This document shows positions 25,648-34,541 of a DNA stretch of 64,000 nucleotides, piece after piece; position 1 is the first letter of the stretch; every line of letters starts with the position of its first letter. Position numbers and translations under genes: made by a program. This stretch comes from Brumimicrobium sp. (GTDB lineage Bacteria > Bacteroidota > Bacteroidia > Flavobacteriales_D > Crocinitomicaceae). Under the pieces are notes generated by a model, which did not search any database, was not told where the DNA came from, and saw nothing but the letters and a program-made list of their open reading frames with translations. The stretch lies in the NCBI GenBank assembly GCA_023957385.1, contig JAMLGZ010000001.1, forward strand, positions 2,218,923-2,282,922, read 5' to 3'.

Positions 25648-26121
25648 TCACTGATGGTGGTAAGGTTCATTCTTTAGAATAGACAAACCACGATACAATT
25701 GCTCTAAAAAGAACATGCGCACCATTTGATGTGAAAAGGTTAGTTTACTCAAAGAAATTTTAGCATTTGCTCGCTCATAAAGTTGTTTCGAAAAGCCATA
25801 AGGGCCACCTACCACAAAAATTAACACTTGATTCCCAGAATTAAATTGTTTCTGTAAGTACACTGAGAAGTCTATAGAATTATATTCTTTTCCATTTTCA
25901 TCCAATAAAACAAGATAATCACTCGATTTTACCTTTTCCAAAATAGCTATTCCTTCTAATTCTTTGATTTCGTTCTCAGTTCTGCTCTTGGCATTTTTTA
26001 CATCCGGAAGCTCGAGCACTTCAAAAGGAATATATTTTTTCACCTTTTCGGTATAATACTTTTCTCCTTCAACTAAGAATGATTTTCCTGTCTTTCCAAT
26101 ATAAATCAATTTAACTTTCAT
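25648..26121 (-). CDS. rlmH: 23S rRNA (pseudouridine1915-N3)-methyltransferase RlmH
   Basis: SPOUT-class methyltransferase that methylates pseudouridine 1915 in helix 69 of 23S rRNA. The 157 residues carry the S-adenosylmethionine knot: FVVGGPYGFS and the C-terminal LTFSHQMVRMFFLEQLYRGLSI with NEPYHH. Length is exact for the family. It overlaps the upstream DUF4783 gene by 4 bases (ATGA), indicating coupled translation. Confidence 0.97.
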   Translation of the reverse strand: MKVKLIYIGKTGKSFLVEGEKYYTEKVKKYIPFEVLELPDVKNAKSRTENEIKELEGIAILEKVKSSDYLVLLDENGKEYNSIDFSVYLQKQFNSGNQVLIFVVGGPYGFSKQLYERANAKISLSKLTFSHQMVRMFFLEQLYRGLSILKNEPYHHQ

Positions 26122-26510
26122 TCGGAAGTAGCAACTGTAAAGACAAGGGATTCAATAAAATAATTTTTATTTACCTCTTTTAATTTAAAACTCACTCGAA
26201 ATAGTTTGGTAGTTGACTGATATTCACCAACTGCAAAGGCAGAAGGCCCTTCCTCGTTTCCTTTAAATTTAAAGATGAACGATTTGGGTGGATTATTCTT
26301 AAAGAAATTAGTTAGTACCTGCGTTCCTTGCGATTTACTATACGCTCCTTCTTCACCTTCAATAGAAATTAATACTTTAGAAGTTCCCAATTCCATAATC
26401 TTGGCTGCATTCCCAGTATTAAATGCTTTTTCAATATCATTATAAGGAACAACAAAAACAGAAAACAATAGAAAACATGCGCTTATTATAGTGGTGATAA
26501 CGTAATTCAT
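26118..26510 (-). CDS. DUF4783 domain-containing protein
   Basis: A 130-residue protein with an N-terminal signal or anchor helix (residues 4-21) and an NTF2-like DUF4783 domain (IEKAFNTGNAAKIMELG, TNFFKNNPPKSF, GEYQSTTKLFRVSFKL). The family is Bacteroidota-specific and often sits beside rlmH, as here. Function unknown; periplasmic location inferred. Confidence 0.8.
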   Translation of the reverse strand: MNYVITTIISACFLLFSVFVVPYNDIEKAFNTGNAAKIMELGTSKVLISIEGEEGAYSKSQGTQVLTNFFKNNPPKSFIFKFKGNEEGPSAFAVGEYQSTTKLFRVSFKLKEVNKNYFIESLVFTVATSE

Positions 26511-26569
26511 AATCCGGATTTAATCTTAAAATATGTTAAATACTTACAATAATTATGCCTTTAATCCTT

Positions 26570-27562
26570 CTATTTTGCCATCTGTAGCGATATAACCTCT
26601 TTTTTAGTTAAATGCCTAAAATTTCCACGAGCTAAATCCCATTTATCCAAACCAGCAAACTCAACGCGATCAAATTTTACAATTTCATACCCTAATTTCT
26701 TCAACATTGTTTTTACCAAACTTGTTTTATTGGAATACACCTTCACTCCAATTTCATTCTTCGGTGCTTTTGCAACATGACTAATGTCTGCAACACTAAA
26801 CATCTTATCCTCAACAAACATCCCATTCTTCATCTTCAGTAGATGTTCCATCTCCATATCTTTGTTTAATACAATATGGAAAAGCTGTGATACCTTAAAT
26901 CCAGGATGAGTAAGTTTCCTTTCTAAATCTGTATCATTTGTATAAAGAATCAAACCACATTCATTGATATTTAATTTTCCTACAGGATATAAATACTCGG
27001 GACATGCCTTCTTTATAATTTGATATACAGACTTGCTTTTCTTTGTAACATTATCAGCTGGTTTAGCGTCAAAATCTTCAGGTTTATTTACTAAAACGTA
27101 TTGTTTTTTATTATGTTTGATTGTTTCTCCATCATAAGTAACCTTATCCGTAGGCTTGATTTTGTATCCCAATTCAGTTACTACTTTTCCATTCACACTT
27201 ACCACACCGGTTTGAATCAATACATCTGCTTCTCTACGAGAACATACGCCAGCATTAGAAATGTATTTATTCAAACGAATGTCATCTCCAAATTTTGGAA
27301 GAGGAGCGCCACCTACAGCAAATTTCTTTCTAGGTTGTGAAACTGTTTTAGGCGCCTCCTTAGATAATACCTGATATTTCTCCTTTGCATCAGGTTTTCT
27401 CTTAAGAGAGATTGTAGCGTCCCTTTTCGTGTCAGATTTAGGCTTAAATTTTTTATCTACAAGTTTTGGTGCTGACTTTTTAGCATTTAGACTTGGCTTC
27501 GTGGTGCTTTTAGATGGCTTAAAACTCTTCTTTTTAGGCGCTCCACCTTTTTTTTGATTCAT
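26570..27562 (-). CDS. RsuA/RluB-family pseudouridine synthase-like protein lacking the catalytic Asp
   Basis: A 330-residue protein from the ATG at 27562; an upstream TTG at 27583 is unlikely. Residues 1-90 are a Lys/Ser/Pro-rich basic tail. An S4 RNA-binding domain follows (IRLNKYISNAGVCSRREADVLI, then VVSVNGKVV). Next is the synthase fold. The family motif GRLDxxTxGLLLLTND reads GKLNINECGLILYTND here: the catalytic Asp is Asn (AAT at 26969-26971). The GRKTV and RQVRR-type segments are also changed (KKSKSVYQ, SLVKTMLKK). It probably binds rRNA without making pseudouridine. Intact frame and conserved C-terminus (KFDRVEFAGL) argue for a retained role. Confidence 0.85.
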   Translation of the reverse strand: MNQKKGGAPKKKSFKPSKSTTKPSLNAKKSAPKLVDKKFKPKSDTKRDATISLKRKPDAKEKYQVLSKEAPKTVSQPRKKFAVGGAPLPKFGDDIRLNKYISNAGVCSRREADVLIQTGVVSVNGKVVTELGYKIKPTDKVTYDGETIKHNKKQYVLVNKPEDFDAKPADNVTKKSKSVYQIIKKACPEYLYPVGKLNINECGLILYTNDTDLERKLTHPGFKVSQLFHIVLNKDMEMEHLLKMKNGMFVEDKMFSVADISHVAKAPKNEIGVKVYSNKTSLVKTMLKKLGYEIVKFDRVEFAGLDKWDLARGNFRHLTKKEVISLQMAK

Positions 27563-27705
27563 ATCATCTCTATTTGATAACAAAGATATGAATTTTTATT
27601 TCACAAATATTTATTGTAAAGCTACAAGATAAATATCTTGTTCAATAAAGAATTATTAGTATTTTAACTCTTATGGTTTTAGAACAAAATACGGATTATA
27701 ACCTT

Positions 27706-27827
27706 AGACCCCGACAATCCTTCGTCCGTCGGGGTGACAATACATAGAGAGGGTTATGCGGTCGGCAAAGCCGACCGATAGCCTCCCCCACAATTGTCAC
27801 CCCAAGAACCTTGGTTGCTCGAGGTCT
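27706..27827. repeat. 122-bp multi-hairpin inverted-repeat element
   Basis: The outer ends AGACC (27706) and GGTCT (27823-27827) and inner arms GTGACAAT (27734-27741) and ATTGTCAC (27793-27800) pair. Between them sit a stem CCCCGAC/GTCGGGG (27709-27734) and a perfect stem CGGTCGGC/GCCGACCG with an AAA loop (27759-27777); near the right end is CCAAG/CTTGG. GC content is far above the surroundings. It looks like a MITE or REP-type element in the 27563-27992 intergenic gap; no other feature is visible there beyond a -7 box. Confidence 0.6.
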
Positions 27828-27906
27828 ATTTTTCTTATAATTTCTATTTCTTACTTCTCTACAAATTAAATACAATCCATCTACAGGAGTAATTAGTGCT
27901 TTTATT

Positions 27907-27914
27907 TATTTTTG
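27907..27914 (+). promoter_or_regulatory. -7 promoter box of the secreted protein gene
   Basis: TATTTTTG matches TAnnTTTG. It implies a transcription start near 27920 and a leader of about 70 bases, and argues against the ATG at 27918 as start. Confidence 0.5.
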
Positions 27915-27992
27915 TAAATGCACAACGGGTTAGTATTTTTAAAAAGTCTAAAAATCAATATCTATTCAAAGGATATTAAAAATAAAACACTT

Positions 27993-29543
27993 ATGAAAAC
28001 ATTACTTTATTTAACAATTTTATTCTCAACCACATACATATATAGTCAGAAACCTGACATCGAATGGGGAGATGAATTTAAAACTGGAGTTTTTCAATTT
28101 CCAAAAATTATTTCATCCAACGATACAGAAATATACTTATTTAGACATTCTACTATGTCGGTTAATGGATTGATAGAAAAATACGATGCTAATTTAAATT
28201 TGATTTACGCAGCAAAGCCTGAATTACCGATGGATAAGCAGGTTAAGACTAGGATTAAAGATCCCTTCTTTTTAAATAATCAATTATATATAACAAAATC
28301 AACTTTTAACACAGCTACCAAAGACAATAGTTTATATGCATACTCTATCACTGAAGATGGTGTGATAAACGAGGGAAATGGGGTTTTACTTGACAACCAT
28401 ATTGACGCAGGGAAGGCAAGCGCAGAATATGAAATTGTTATTTCAAAAGATAGCTCACAATTACTATTATACTATCCACTACCAGGTAAATCTAATGAAA
28501 ATTTAGATTTTCAATTTAGAGTTTTTGATCAATCACTTAACATAGTATGGGAAAAAGAAATAGAACTCCCCTATAAAAATAGATACACTAGCATTGAAGG
28601 GTATATTATCGACAATCTATCAAATGTATATATGCTAGTGAAAGTGGAACCAGATAGAAGTAAGGGTGAAAAAAATACTAGAACAAATCAAGCTACTAAA
28701 TTTCTAATTCTAGGATACAACTATGCAAAAGGTGAAACAAATGAATATGAAGTAACTTTACCAGATAGTAAATGGATAGTGGATATGCACGGAGAATACA
28801 GTCCGCACACAAATCAATTAACTATAGGAGGACTGTATTCTAACGACCTCAAAACATATCAATCTGACGGTATCTATTATATGAAATTAGATATTACTAC
28901 AAATGAAATCAAAAGTGTTTCCTATAAACCTTTCAGCAATGAAATAAAGACAGAAATACTTGGTAGAATAGCTGCTAATAAAGATAAAGGAATATCCAAC
29001 TTTGAGATTAGACAATTTATCAGCAAAGAAAATGGAGGATCTTATATTGTTGCTGAACAATTCTATATAAGAGTCGTCACAAGCACTGATCCTAAAACAG
29101 GAGTTACTTCAACTCGTTATTATTATGTATATAATAACATTGTGGTAGCAAGTATGAATAATCAAGGAATTATTGAATGGATTAGTTTAATTAAGAAAGA
29201 AAGTACCCAGAGTAACAGTGGCAGTTTCCTTTCGTATGCTATTAATCACAATAAGAAGAACGATGATCTCTACTTTATTTACAACGACAATTTAAAAAAT
29301 TTCACTGCAACCGGAGAGCCTGCAGAAAAACTTAGAGTTTTTGTACCAAACAAAAAGATGGGAGTATCTTTTGTAAAAATGGACAATACGGGAATGGTCA
29401 CTAAAAGTCTCTTTCTCAACCCAAAAGAAATAGGTAAAATTGCCATACAGCCAAATGTTAGCACTTTTTCAGATGGCAACAGTATTATCGTATATGCCCT
29501 CTTAAGTAAAGGTGGGTATCGTTTAGGTAGAATACATTTCTAA
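27993..29543 (+). CDS. Secreted/periplasmic protein of unknown function, beta-propeller-like
   Basis: A 516-residue protein. The ATG at 27993 begins a clean signal peptide (MKTLLYLTILFSTTYIYSQ); the ATG at 27918 lies too close to the promoter. The rest is built of repeated beta-strand units (YDANLNLIYAAK, FDQSLNIVWEKEIELP, MNNQGIIEWISLIKKE, MDNTGMVTKSLF) of the kind found in Bacteroidota propeller-like surface or periplasmic proteins. I do not recognise a named family and see no T9SS tail. It is a single gene downstream of the structured repeat. Confidence 0.75.
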   Translation: MKTLLYLTILFSTTYIYSQKPDIEWGDEFKTGVFQFPKIISSNDTEIYLFRHSTMSVNGLIEKYDANLNLIYAAKPELPMDKQVKTRIKDPFFLNNQLYITKSTFNTATKDNSLYAYSITEDGVINEGNGVLLDNHIDAGKASAEYEIVISKDSSQLLLYYPLPGKSNENLDFQFRVFDQSLNIVWEKEIELPYKNRYTSIEGYIIDNLSNVYMLVKVEPDRSKGEKNTRTNQATKFLILGYNYAKGETNEYEVTLPDSKWIVDMHGEYSPHTNQLTIGGLYSNDLKTYQSDGIYYMKLDITTNEIKSVSYKPFSNEIKTEILGRIAANKDKGISNFEIRQFISKENGGSYIVAEQFYIRVVTSTDPKTGVTSTRYYYVYNNIVVASMNNQGIIEWISLIKKESTQSNSGSFLSYAINHNKKNDDLYFIYNDNLKNFTATGEPAEKLRVFVPNKKMGVSFVKMDNTGMVTKSLFLNPKEIGKIAIQPNVSTFSDGNSIIVYALLSKGGYRLGRIHF

Positions 29544-29553
29544 GTACCTTTAC

Positions 29554-31185
29554 TTAGTATATATCCTGAATTAGGCGACTTCCATTCAGATAGGAGGCCG
29601 TTATTCTCCCTGTTAATATACAAGCAGCTAGGAAAGTGCCCTCTAAAGCACCTTTACCATGTATTCCTCCTCCGCCATAACCGGCTGCCTCTCCCACAGC
29701 AAATAGACCATTAATGGATTTTCCATTAGAATCTAATACCGCTCCTACCAAATCGGTCTGTATGCCCCCTAAAGTTTTTCGTGACATTATAAATTCTCGG
29801 ATAGCAACATAAGGCATGGACTTCGTATCGTTGATTTTGGCAAATTTGCAATTGCGCAATTTGTCTCCTGAATAATTTCGCAAATGTTGTAAACGTCGCA
29901 ACTGCTCATCGTTGAAATACTTTTGCCCTCTATCAATTTGAATGTCGTATTCATGCACGGCTTGTTGAATATTACTCAATTTCACATCATCTGTTCCTTG
30001 TAAAGTATTCATCTTTTGAACAAGTTCTTCCAGTGTGTTTGCCGTAACAAAATCAATACAATTATCTAGCATATCTTTCACCAAAGATTTATTTCCAAAA
30101 AGAATAGTTTTAAGTACTTGCATATAGCTCTTATTACGAAAAGCTGAATTCCACTCAGCTCCAGAAATAGCAAATTCTTTTTGTAATATCTTCATATTCA
30201 TCAATTGCCAAGAATATTTCTTTTCTTGCTTACATATTTCGGATACTAAGAAGCGTGTGTCAAAAGCAGTGATTAATGGGATAGGTCCTATACGTTCTCC
30301 TGCATAATTCAACCATAAAGCGGAACGAGGTGGCACTAAACTTAATCCATCATCCTTTTGCGTCGGTCTTGGATGATGAACCCCAGCAGCATACGGCCAT
30401 GTTTGATCCAAATGAGTTAATTTTCCTTTTACCTTCTCTACTGCAAAATGAACAGTTCCGTCTGCATAAGGATGTGCACCATTCAAAATGATTTCAGGGG
30501 CTGTCCCCCAGTCTTTATGCCAATTCTTTTTAACTTGTTCAATATCTCCTCCTAAACCTCCAGTTGCAACAATAGTATTGTCGGCAATTGCTTCAAAAGG
30601 TTCATTTTCTAATTCTATGATACCCGAAACACCGCTCACTTTACCTGCCTGTACCAAAATTGTTTCAACTTTATACCCAAAATGAATTTCAAGATGTGTT
30701 TTAGCTTTAGGATGATGTAACAGATGATATTTGATTCGTTCAGAAAGTTCATATCCTGTTCCCCACACCATGTGAAAACGAGGTAGAGAATTTCCTCTTT
30801 TAAACATTCCGCGTTCTACCCAATGAACTATCGGAAAGAAATCTACCTCCTTCCCTTTTAAATAGTGAAAAACGTGTTCAGTCGTATTCTCTACAAAAAG
30901 TTTTGCCCATCTTTTAGGGAGATTATCTTCCTCCCCAAATTCAGCTACTGATTGCCAGTCTTTCCAAGCAATATCAGGAGAATCTTTAATTCCTCTTTTA
31001 CGTTGAATGGGCGAATCCACAAAGAACATCCCTCCAAAAGAAAGTTTAGCCAAACCTCCCATTTTACTTTCTATATCTCTATCTAAAAGTAATACTTTTT
31101 GTCCAGCATTCAATAATTCAATTGCTGTTACCATTCCAGCAATTCCAGCCCCAACAATAACGTGATCTGCTTGATAATTTTTCAT
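29554..31185 (-). CDS. FAD-binding dehydrogenase (KstD/fumarate-reductase flavoprotein-like)
   Basis: A 543-residue flavoprotein. The N-terminal dinucleotide motif is HVIVGAGIAGMVTAIELLNAGQ-like, with DRD for the ribose; a second FAD contact is NTIVATGGLGGD; the C-terminal FAD motif is GLFAVGEAAGYGGGGIHGKG. The composition matches the FAD-dependent 3-ketosteroid dehydrogenase/succinate dehydrogenase flavoprotein superfamily, in which many members are annotated only as FAD-binding dehydrogenase. Substrate cannot be told. No signal peptide. It is convergent with the secreted-protein gene, 10 bp apart. Confidence 0.85.
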   Translation of the reverse strand: MKNYQADHVIVGAGIAGMVTAIELLNAGQKVLLLDRDIESKMGGLAKLSFGGMFFVDSPIQRKRGIKDSPDIAWKDWQSVAEFGEEDNLPKRWAKLFVENTTEHVFHYLKGKEVDFFPIVHWVERGMFKRGNSLPRFHMVWGTGYELSERIKYHLLHHPKAKTHLEIHFGYKVETILVQAGKVSGVSGIIELENEPFEAIADNTIVATGGLGGDIEQVKKNWHKDWGTAPEIILNGAHPYADGTVHFAVEKVKGKLTHLDQTWPYAAGVHHPRPTQKDDGLSLVPPRSALWLNYAGERIGPIPLITAFDTRFLVSEICKQEKKYSWQLMNMKILQKEFAISGAEWNSAFRNKSYMQVLKTILFGNKSLVKDMLDNCIDFVTANTLEELVQKMNTLQGTDDVKLSNIQQAVHEYDIQIDRGQKYFNDEQLRRLQHLRNYSGDKLRNCKFAKINDTKSMPYVAIREFIMSRKTLGGIQTDLVGAVLDSNGKSINGLFAVGEAAGYGGGGIHGKGALEGTFLAACILTGRITASYLNGSRLIQDIY

Positions 31186-31242
31186 AAGGTTAAATTTAAT
31201 AATTTAGACATAGAAAAAAATTATCTAAGCTGTTTTTTCATA

Positions 31243-31602
31243 TCATCTCATTGGATAAAATGCATCTTCTATATGCTCAATATTTGTTCCATAAGAATTA
31301 TGTACAATGGAGATAATATCAAATTGAGCTTCCTCTTCCAAATCATGAGAGACTAGATATTCATGAGCGCATTTAATAATCTGTTTTTGTTTGCTTTTGG
31401 TTACAGCTTTCCAGGGAGGCCCAATCTCATTAGTTTGTCTAGTTTTCACTTCTACAAATACATACTTATCAGATAGTTTATAGATAATATCTACTTCATT
31501 GTGATGAAATCTATAATTGGTACACACTATTTCTAATCCTTTTTCTCTTAAAAATTGGATTGCGATTTTCTCTCCTAAATCGCCTAATTCTTTGGTGGTC
31601 AT
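31243..31602 (-). CDS. YraN/UPF0102 family protein
   Basis: A 119-residue protein of the UPF0102 family with a restriction-endonuclease-like fold. The core motif is visible: Asp in HHNEVDIIY and the pair in VFVEVKTRQ, with the N-terminal start KELGDLGEKIAIQFLREKG typical. Function is not settled; some relatives are linked to recombination or DNA uptake. It is divergent from the exonuclease gene, which starts about 100 bp away. Confidence 0.92.
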   Translation of the reverse strand: MTTKELGDLGEKIAIQFLREKGLEIVCTNYRFHHNEVDIIYKLSDKYVFVEVKTRQTNEIGPPWKAVTKSKQKQIIKCAHEYLVSHDLEEEAQFDIISIVHNSYGTNIEHIEDAFYPMR

Positions 31603-31699
31603 ATTTTCTTTTTTAGGTTTATATGAAGTTCAGAATTATTTTCAGATTTTCAAAATTATTTTCAGAATTTCGTTTAACTTAGATGAAAATAAAATATAT

Positions 31700-32419
31700 A
31701 TGCTCGAAAAAGTAAACCTTGAAAAAGTCTTGTTTCTCGATATTGAGACAGTACCTCAATATTATACTTATAGTGAATTAGATGAAACTTCTGCCGCTCT
31801 TTTCAGTCACAAAACACAATCCCTTCAGAAGGAAAACTACACCGTAGAAAATGCCTATGCAGATAGAGCTGGAATTTTTGCGGAATTTGGAAAAATCATT
31901 TGTATCTCTGTTGGTTTTGTAAGGGAAACTCGTACAGACAAGGAGATACGTTTAAAGTCCTTCTATCACGATGATGAAGAAACATTACTCAAACAATTTG
32001 CAGGTTTACTCAACGAACACTACAACACACCATATCATATACTTTGTGGTCATAATGCGAAAGAATTTGATTTTCCTTACATAGCCAGAAGAATGCTTAT
32101 TCATGGTATTAAATTGCCAAATGCATTAGATATTGCTGGAAAAAAACCTTGGGAAGTAGCACATTTAGACACCTTGGAATTATGGAAATTTGGAGATTAT
32201 AAACACTTTACATCCTTAGCTTTGCTTTGTCATATTTTCCATATCCCTACACCAAAAGATGATATCTCTGGTGCAGATGTAGCGAAGGTGTATTATGAAG
32301 AACATGATTTGGAACGTATCAAAGTATATTGTGAAAAAGATGTAATAGCTTTGATTCAACTATTTTTAAAAATGAGAGGTGATGCATTGGTTCAAGAAGG
32401 GAATATTTTACATGCTTAG
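31700..32419 (+). CDS. DEDDy 3'-5' exonuclease (PolB-like exonuclease domain)
   Basis: A 239-residue DnaQ-superfamily nuclease. The start is the ATG of MLEKVNLEKVLFLDIETVP at 31700; upstream in-frame codons overlap yraN and are not plausible. Exo I is DIETVP, Exo II is in CGHNAKEFDFPYIARRM, and Exo III is in YCEKDVIALIQLF. It matches the family annotated as predicted 3'-5' exonuclease related to the exonuclease domain of PolB. A role in DNA repair is inferred. The next gene starts within its last codons. Confidence 0.88.
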   Translation: MLEKVNLEKVLFLDIETVPQYYTYSELDETSAALFSHKTQSLQKENYTVENAYADRAGIFAEFGKIICISVGFVRETRTDKEIRLKSFYHDDEETLLKQFAGLLNEHYNTPYHILCGHNAKEFDFPYIARRMLIHGIKLPNALDIAGKKPWEVAHLDTLELWKFGDYKHFTSLALLCHIFHIPTPKDDISGADVAKVYYEEHDLERIKVYCEKDVIALIQLFLKMRGDALVQEGNILHA

Positions 32420-32861
32420 TGGTTTTTGGCTACTTTCAGGATGCGACAGCAATGACACCGTTGCTATCAAAGGAATTACTGAAACGAACGAGGTGGAAGC
32501 AAATATAGAAGAGATTACCTTAAATTCATTTTTTAGCTTCATCCAAGATGAATGGACCCCTGAGAATATTCAACAAATAGACAATGCTGGAATTAAGATC
32601 GCAGAAATTGAAAATGACATTTTTTTTCTCCCATATTCCAATGAATATGAACCTTCCACTTTTATTTTCTATACAAAAACACAGGAAGAGTTAAAGCTAT
32701 TCGAAAATCACGAATTTTTAGGTCAACCTCTCCCTTCCAATAGCCCAGAATACAAAATATGGAGGAAAGAGAATATGGGGCAAAAAATATTAGATATTAG
32801 CATAGAACCTCATCCTATTTTAGGTTGGATATGTCAAATACGTTTGCGGGAAGGAGAATAA
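32412..32861 (+). CDS. Small lipoprotein of unknown function
   Basis: A 149-residue protein. Starting at the ATG at 32412 gives a lipoprotein signal MLSGFWLLSGC with lipobox LSGC and an acidic mature protein (FSFIQDEWTPENIQQIDN). I do not recognise the family. Its start overlaps the last eight bases of the exonuclease gene, so it is translationally coupled. It ends 4 bp before the convergent lnt stop codon. Confidence 0.7.
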   Translation: MLSGFWLLSGCDSNDTVAIKGITETNEVEANIEEITLNSFFSFIQDEWTPENIQQIDNAGIKIAEIENDIFFLPYSNEYEPSTFIFYTKTQEELKLFENHEFLGQPLPSNSPEYKIWRKENMGQKILDISIEPHPILGWICQIRLREGE

Positions 32862-32865
32862 CTAT

Positions 32866-34473
32866 TTATTTCCCTAATAGTTTCTTTACTCTTCTCACTA
32901 GCATTAATACAGTTAAGAGCACAAAAACAAAAGCAGATAATCTACCAAACACATCCCCATAGGTTACATAAAATGTTGGCTTATCATTCAGTTGTATCGT
33001 TTCTCTAAAAGCGTCTTGAACCCAGTATTTAGTAGCCTTTACTACATCTCCTCTTTGATTAATTACACAAGAAATACCCGTATTAGCTGAACGAACAACA
33101 TATCTACCAGTTTCAATGGCTCTAAGTCGTGCGAAACTTGCATGTTGTTTATGTCCTGCAGAATTTCCCCACCAGCCATCATTGGTTATTACAAAAATCA
33201 CTTCTGCCCCCATTCTACACTGTGTAGCAATCATATCACCGTAAACGGATTCATAACAAATAATAGGTGCAAAAGTAAAACCATTTGTAGATAAAACTCG
33301 AGGTTCAGCTTCGACTCCCAGAGTTCCAGACGTACCTCCATTCTGAATGGATAGTTTTTCCAAAAATGGGAACCATTTAGTAAAAGGAATACGTTCTACA
33401 CCTAAAACTAATTGTGATTTGTGTACAAACTGAGGAGGTTCTCCATTTTGCATAAGCATAGATGAATTATACGACTCATAATACATATCAGAATTATGTA
33501 TTGGTCGTGCAGCAATTCCTGTATTATGATCAAAAATTTTATACGTAGATGCCCCCATAAACAAAGAGGTATTTCCCCAATTCTTGATATGATCAATCAA
33601 ATAATTATACGCTTCATCTTCGTTATATTCCTCTTCATCAAAAGGTTGAGGTATCGCTGTTTCTGGAGCTAATACAACAGCTGTATTCGGAGTAATTAAG
33701 GCATCAGCTTTTTCTAAAAACTTATCTAATTGAGGAATTTCATCAAAATAAAATTTCTCATTATAAGGATCCACATTAGGCTGTGTAACAACAATCTCAA
33801 TTGGATTTTTGTTTTCTTTAAATGAAAAGTAAGACCAAAGAGATAATAAAGAAGGAATAATTATTAATAGAAAGAATAAGATAAGCAAAGGTGTTTGCAC
33901 CTTGAGTGTCTCTTTTTTCAGAAGTATATTAGCTACAATCTTAAAACCTAGCATATTCAGTAATAAGATCCAGAAAGCACCTCCCGATGTTCCTACATAT
34001 GAATACCATTGTACAATTTGTGGAGTAATTGCGAATGTATTTCCTATACTTAGCCATGGCCAACTCAATTCCCAATGATAGTGCACATATTCAAATCCTA
34101 TCCAAAAGAAAATCAGCCCAATATATCCTTCTTTCTGACCAACATATTTCTTTGTCCAATGAAAGAACATAAAAACAAGTGCCATAATAAATCCATTAAG
34201 AAGATATGCCAATATGGCTGCAACTTCTCCTCCAATAGAATAGTATACCCAGTAGGAGGCACCCGCATTATAAATCACAAAAGTGATATAGGCATGAAGT
34301 AAAACTTTAGAAGATCTATACTTTTCTAGATAAATAGTATGTTCAACCAACAGTAAAGGAATCCATGCTATGAAAACCAAAGGGAATAAACTACCTGTAT
34401 GAGGGAAGGAAATCACCATAAGAAGTCCACTCAATATACTTAACAGGTAGCGATGTAAACGAGATAATTTCAT
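32866..34473 (-). CDS. lnt: Apolipoprotein N-acyltransferase
   Basis: Adds the third acyl chain to the N-terminal Cys of lipoproteins in the inner membrane. The 535 residues begin with about six transmembrane helices (1-210), then the periplasmic nitrilase-like domain. The catalytic triad is visible: Glu in VLAPETAIPQP, Lys in the region HKSQLVLGVERIPF, Cys in PIICYESVYGDM. A last helix (VFVLLTVLMLV) closes the protein. Length and order are standard. Several lipoproteins encoded nearby are likely substrates. Confidence 0.95.
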   Translation of the reverse strand: MKLSRLHRYLLSILSGLLMVISFPHTGSLFPLVFIAWIPLLLVEHTIYLEKYRSSKVLLHAYITFVIYNAGASYWVYYSIGGEVAAILAYLLNGFIMALVFMFFHWTKKYVGQKEGYIGLIFFWIGFEYVHYHWELSWPWLSIGNTFAITPQIVQWYSYVGTSGGAFWILLLNMLGFKIVANILLKKETLKVQTPLLILFFLLIIIPSLLSLWSYFSFKENKNPIEIVVTQPNVDPYNEKFYFDEIPQLDKFLEKADALITPNTAVVLAPETAIPQPFDEEEYNEDEAYNYLIDHIKNWGNTSLFMGASTYKIFDHNTGIAARPIHNSDMYYESYNSSMLMQNGEPPQFVHKSQLVLGVERIPFTKWFPFLEKLSIQNGGTSGTLGVEAEPRVLSTNGFTFAPIICYESVYGDMIATQCRMGAEVIFVITNDGWWGNSAGHKQHASFARLRAIETGRYVVRSANTGISCVINQRGDVVKATKYWVQDAFRETIQLNDKPTFYVTYGDVFGRLSAFVFVLLTVLMLVRRVKKLLGK

Positions 34474-34541
34474 AAACTCTAACTAATGTTTACAAAGATA
34501 GCATAGGAAAACAAAGAGAAGCGAGATAATCGAATTTTTTA

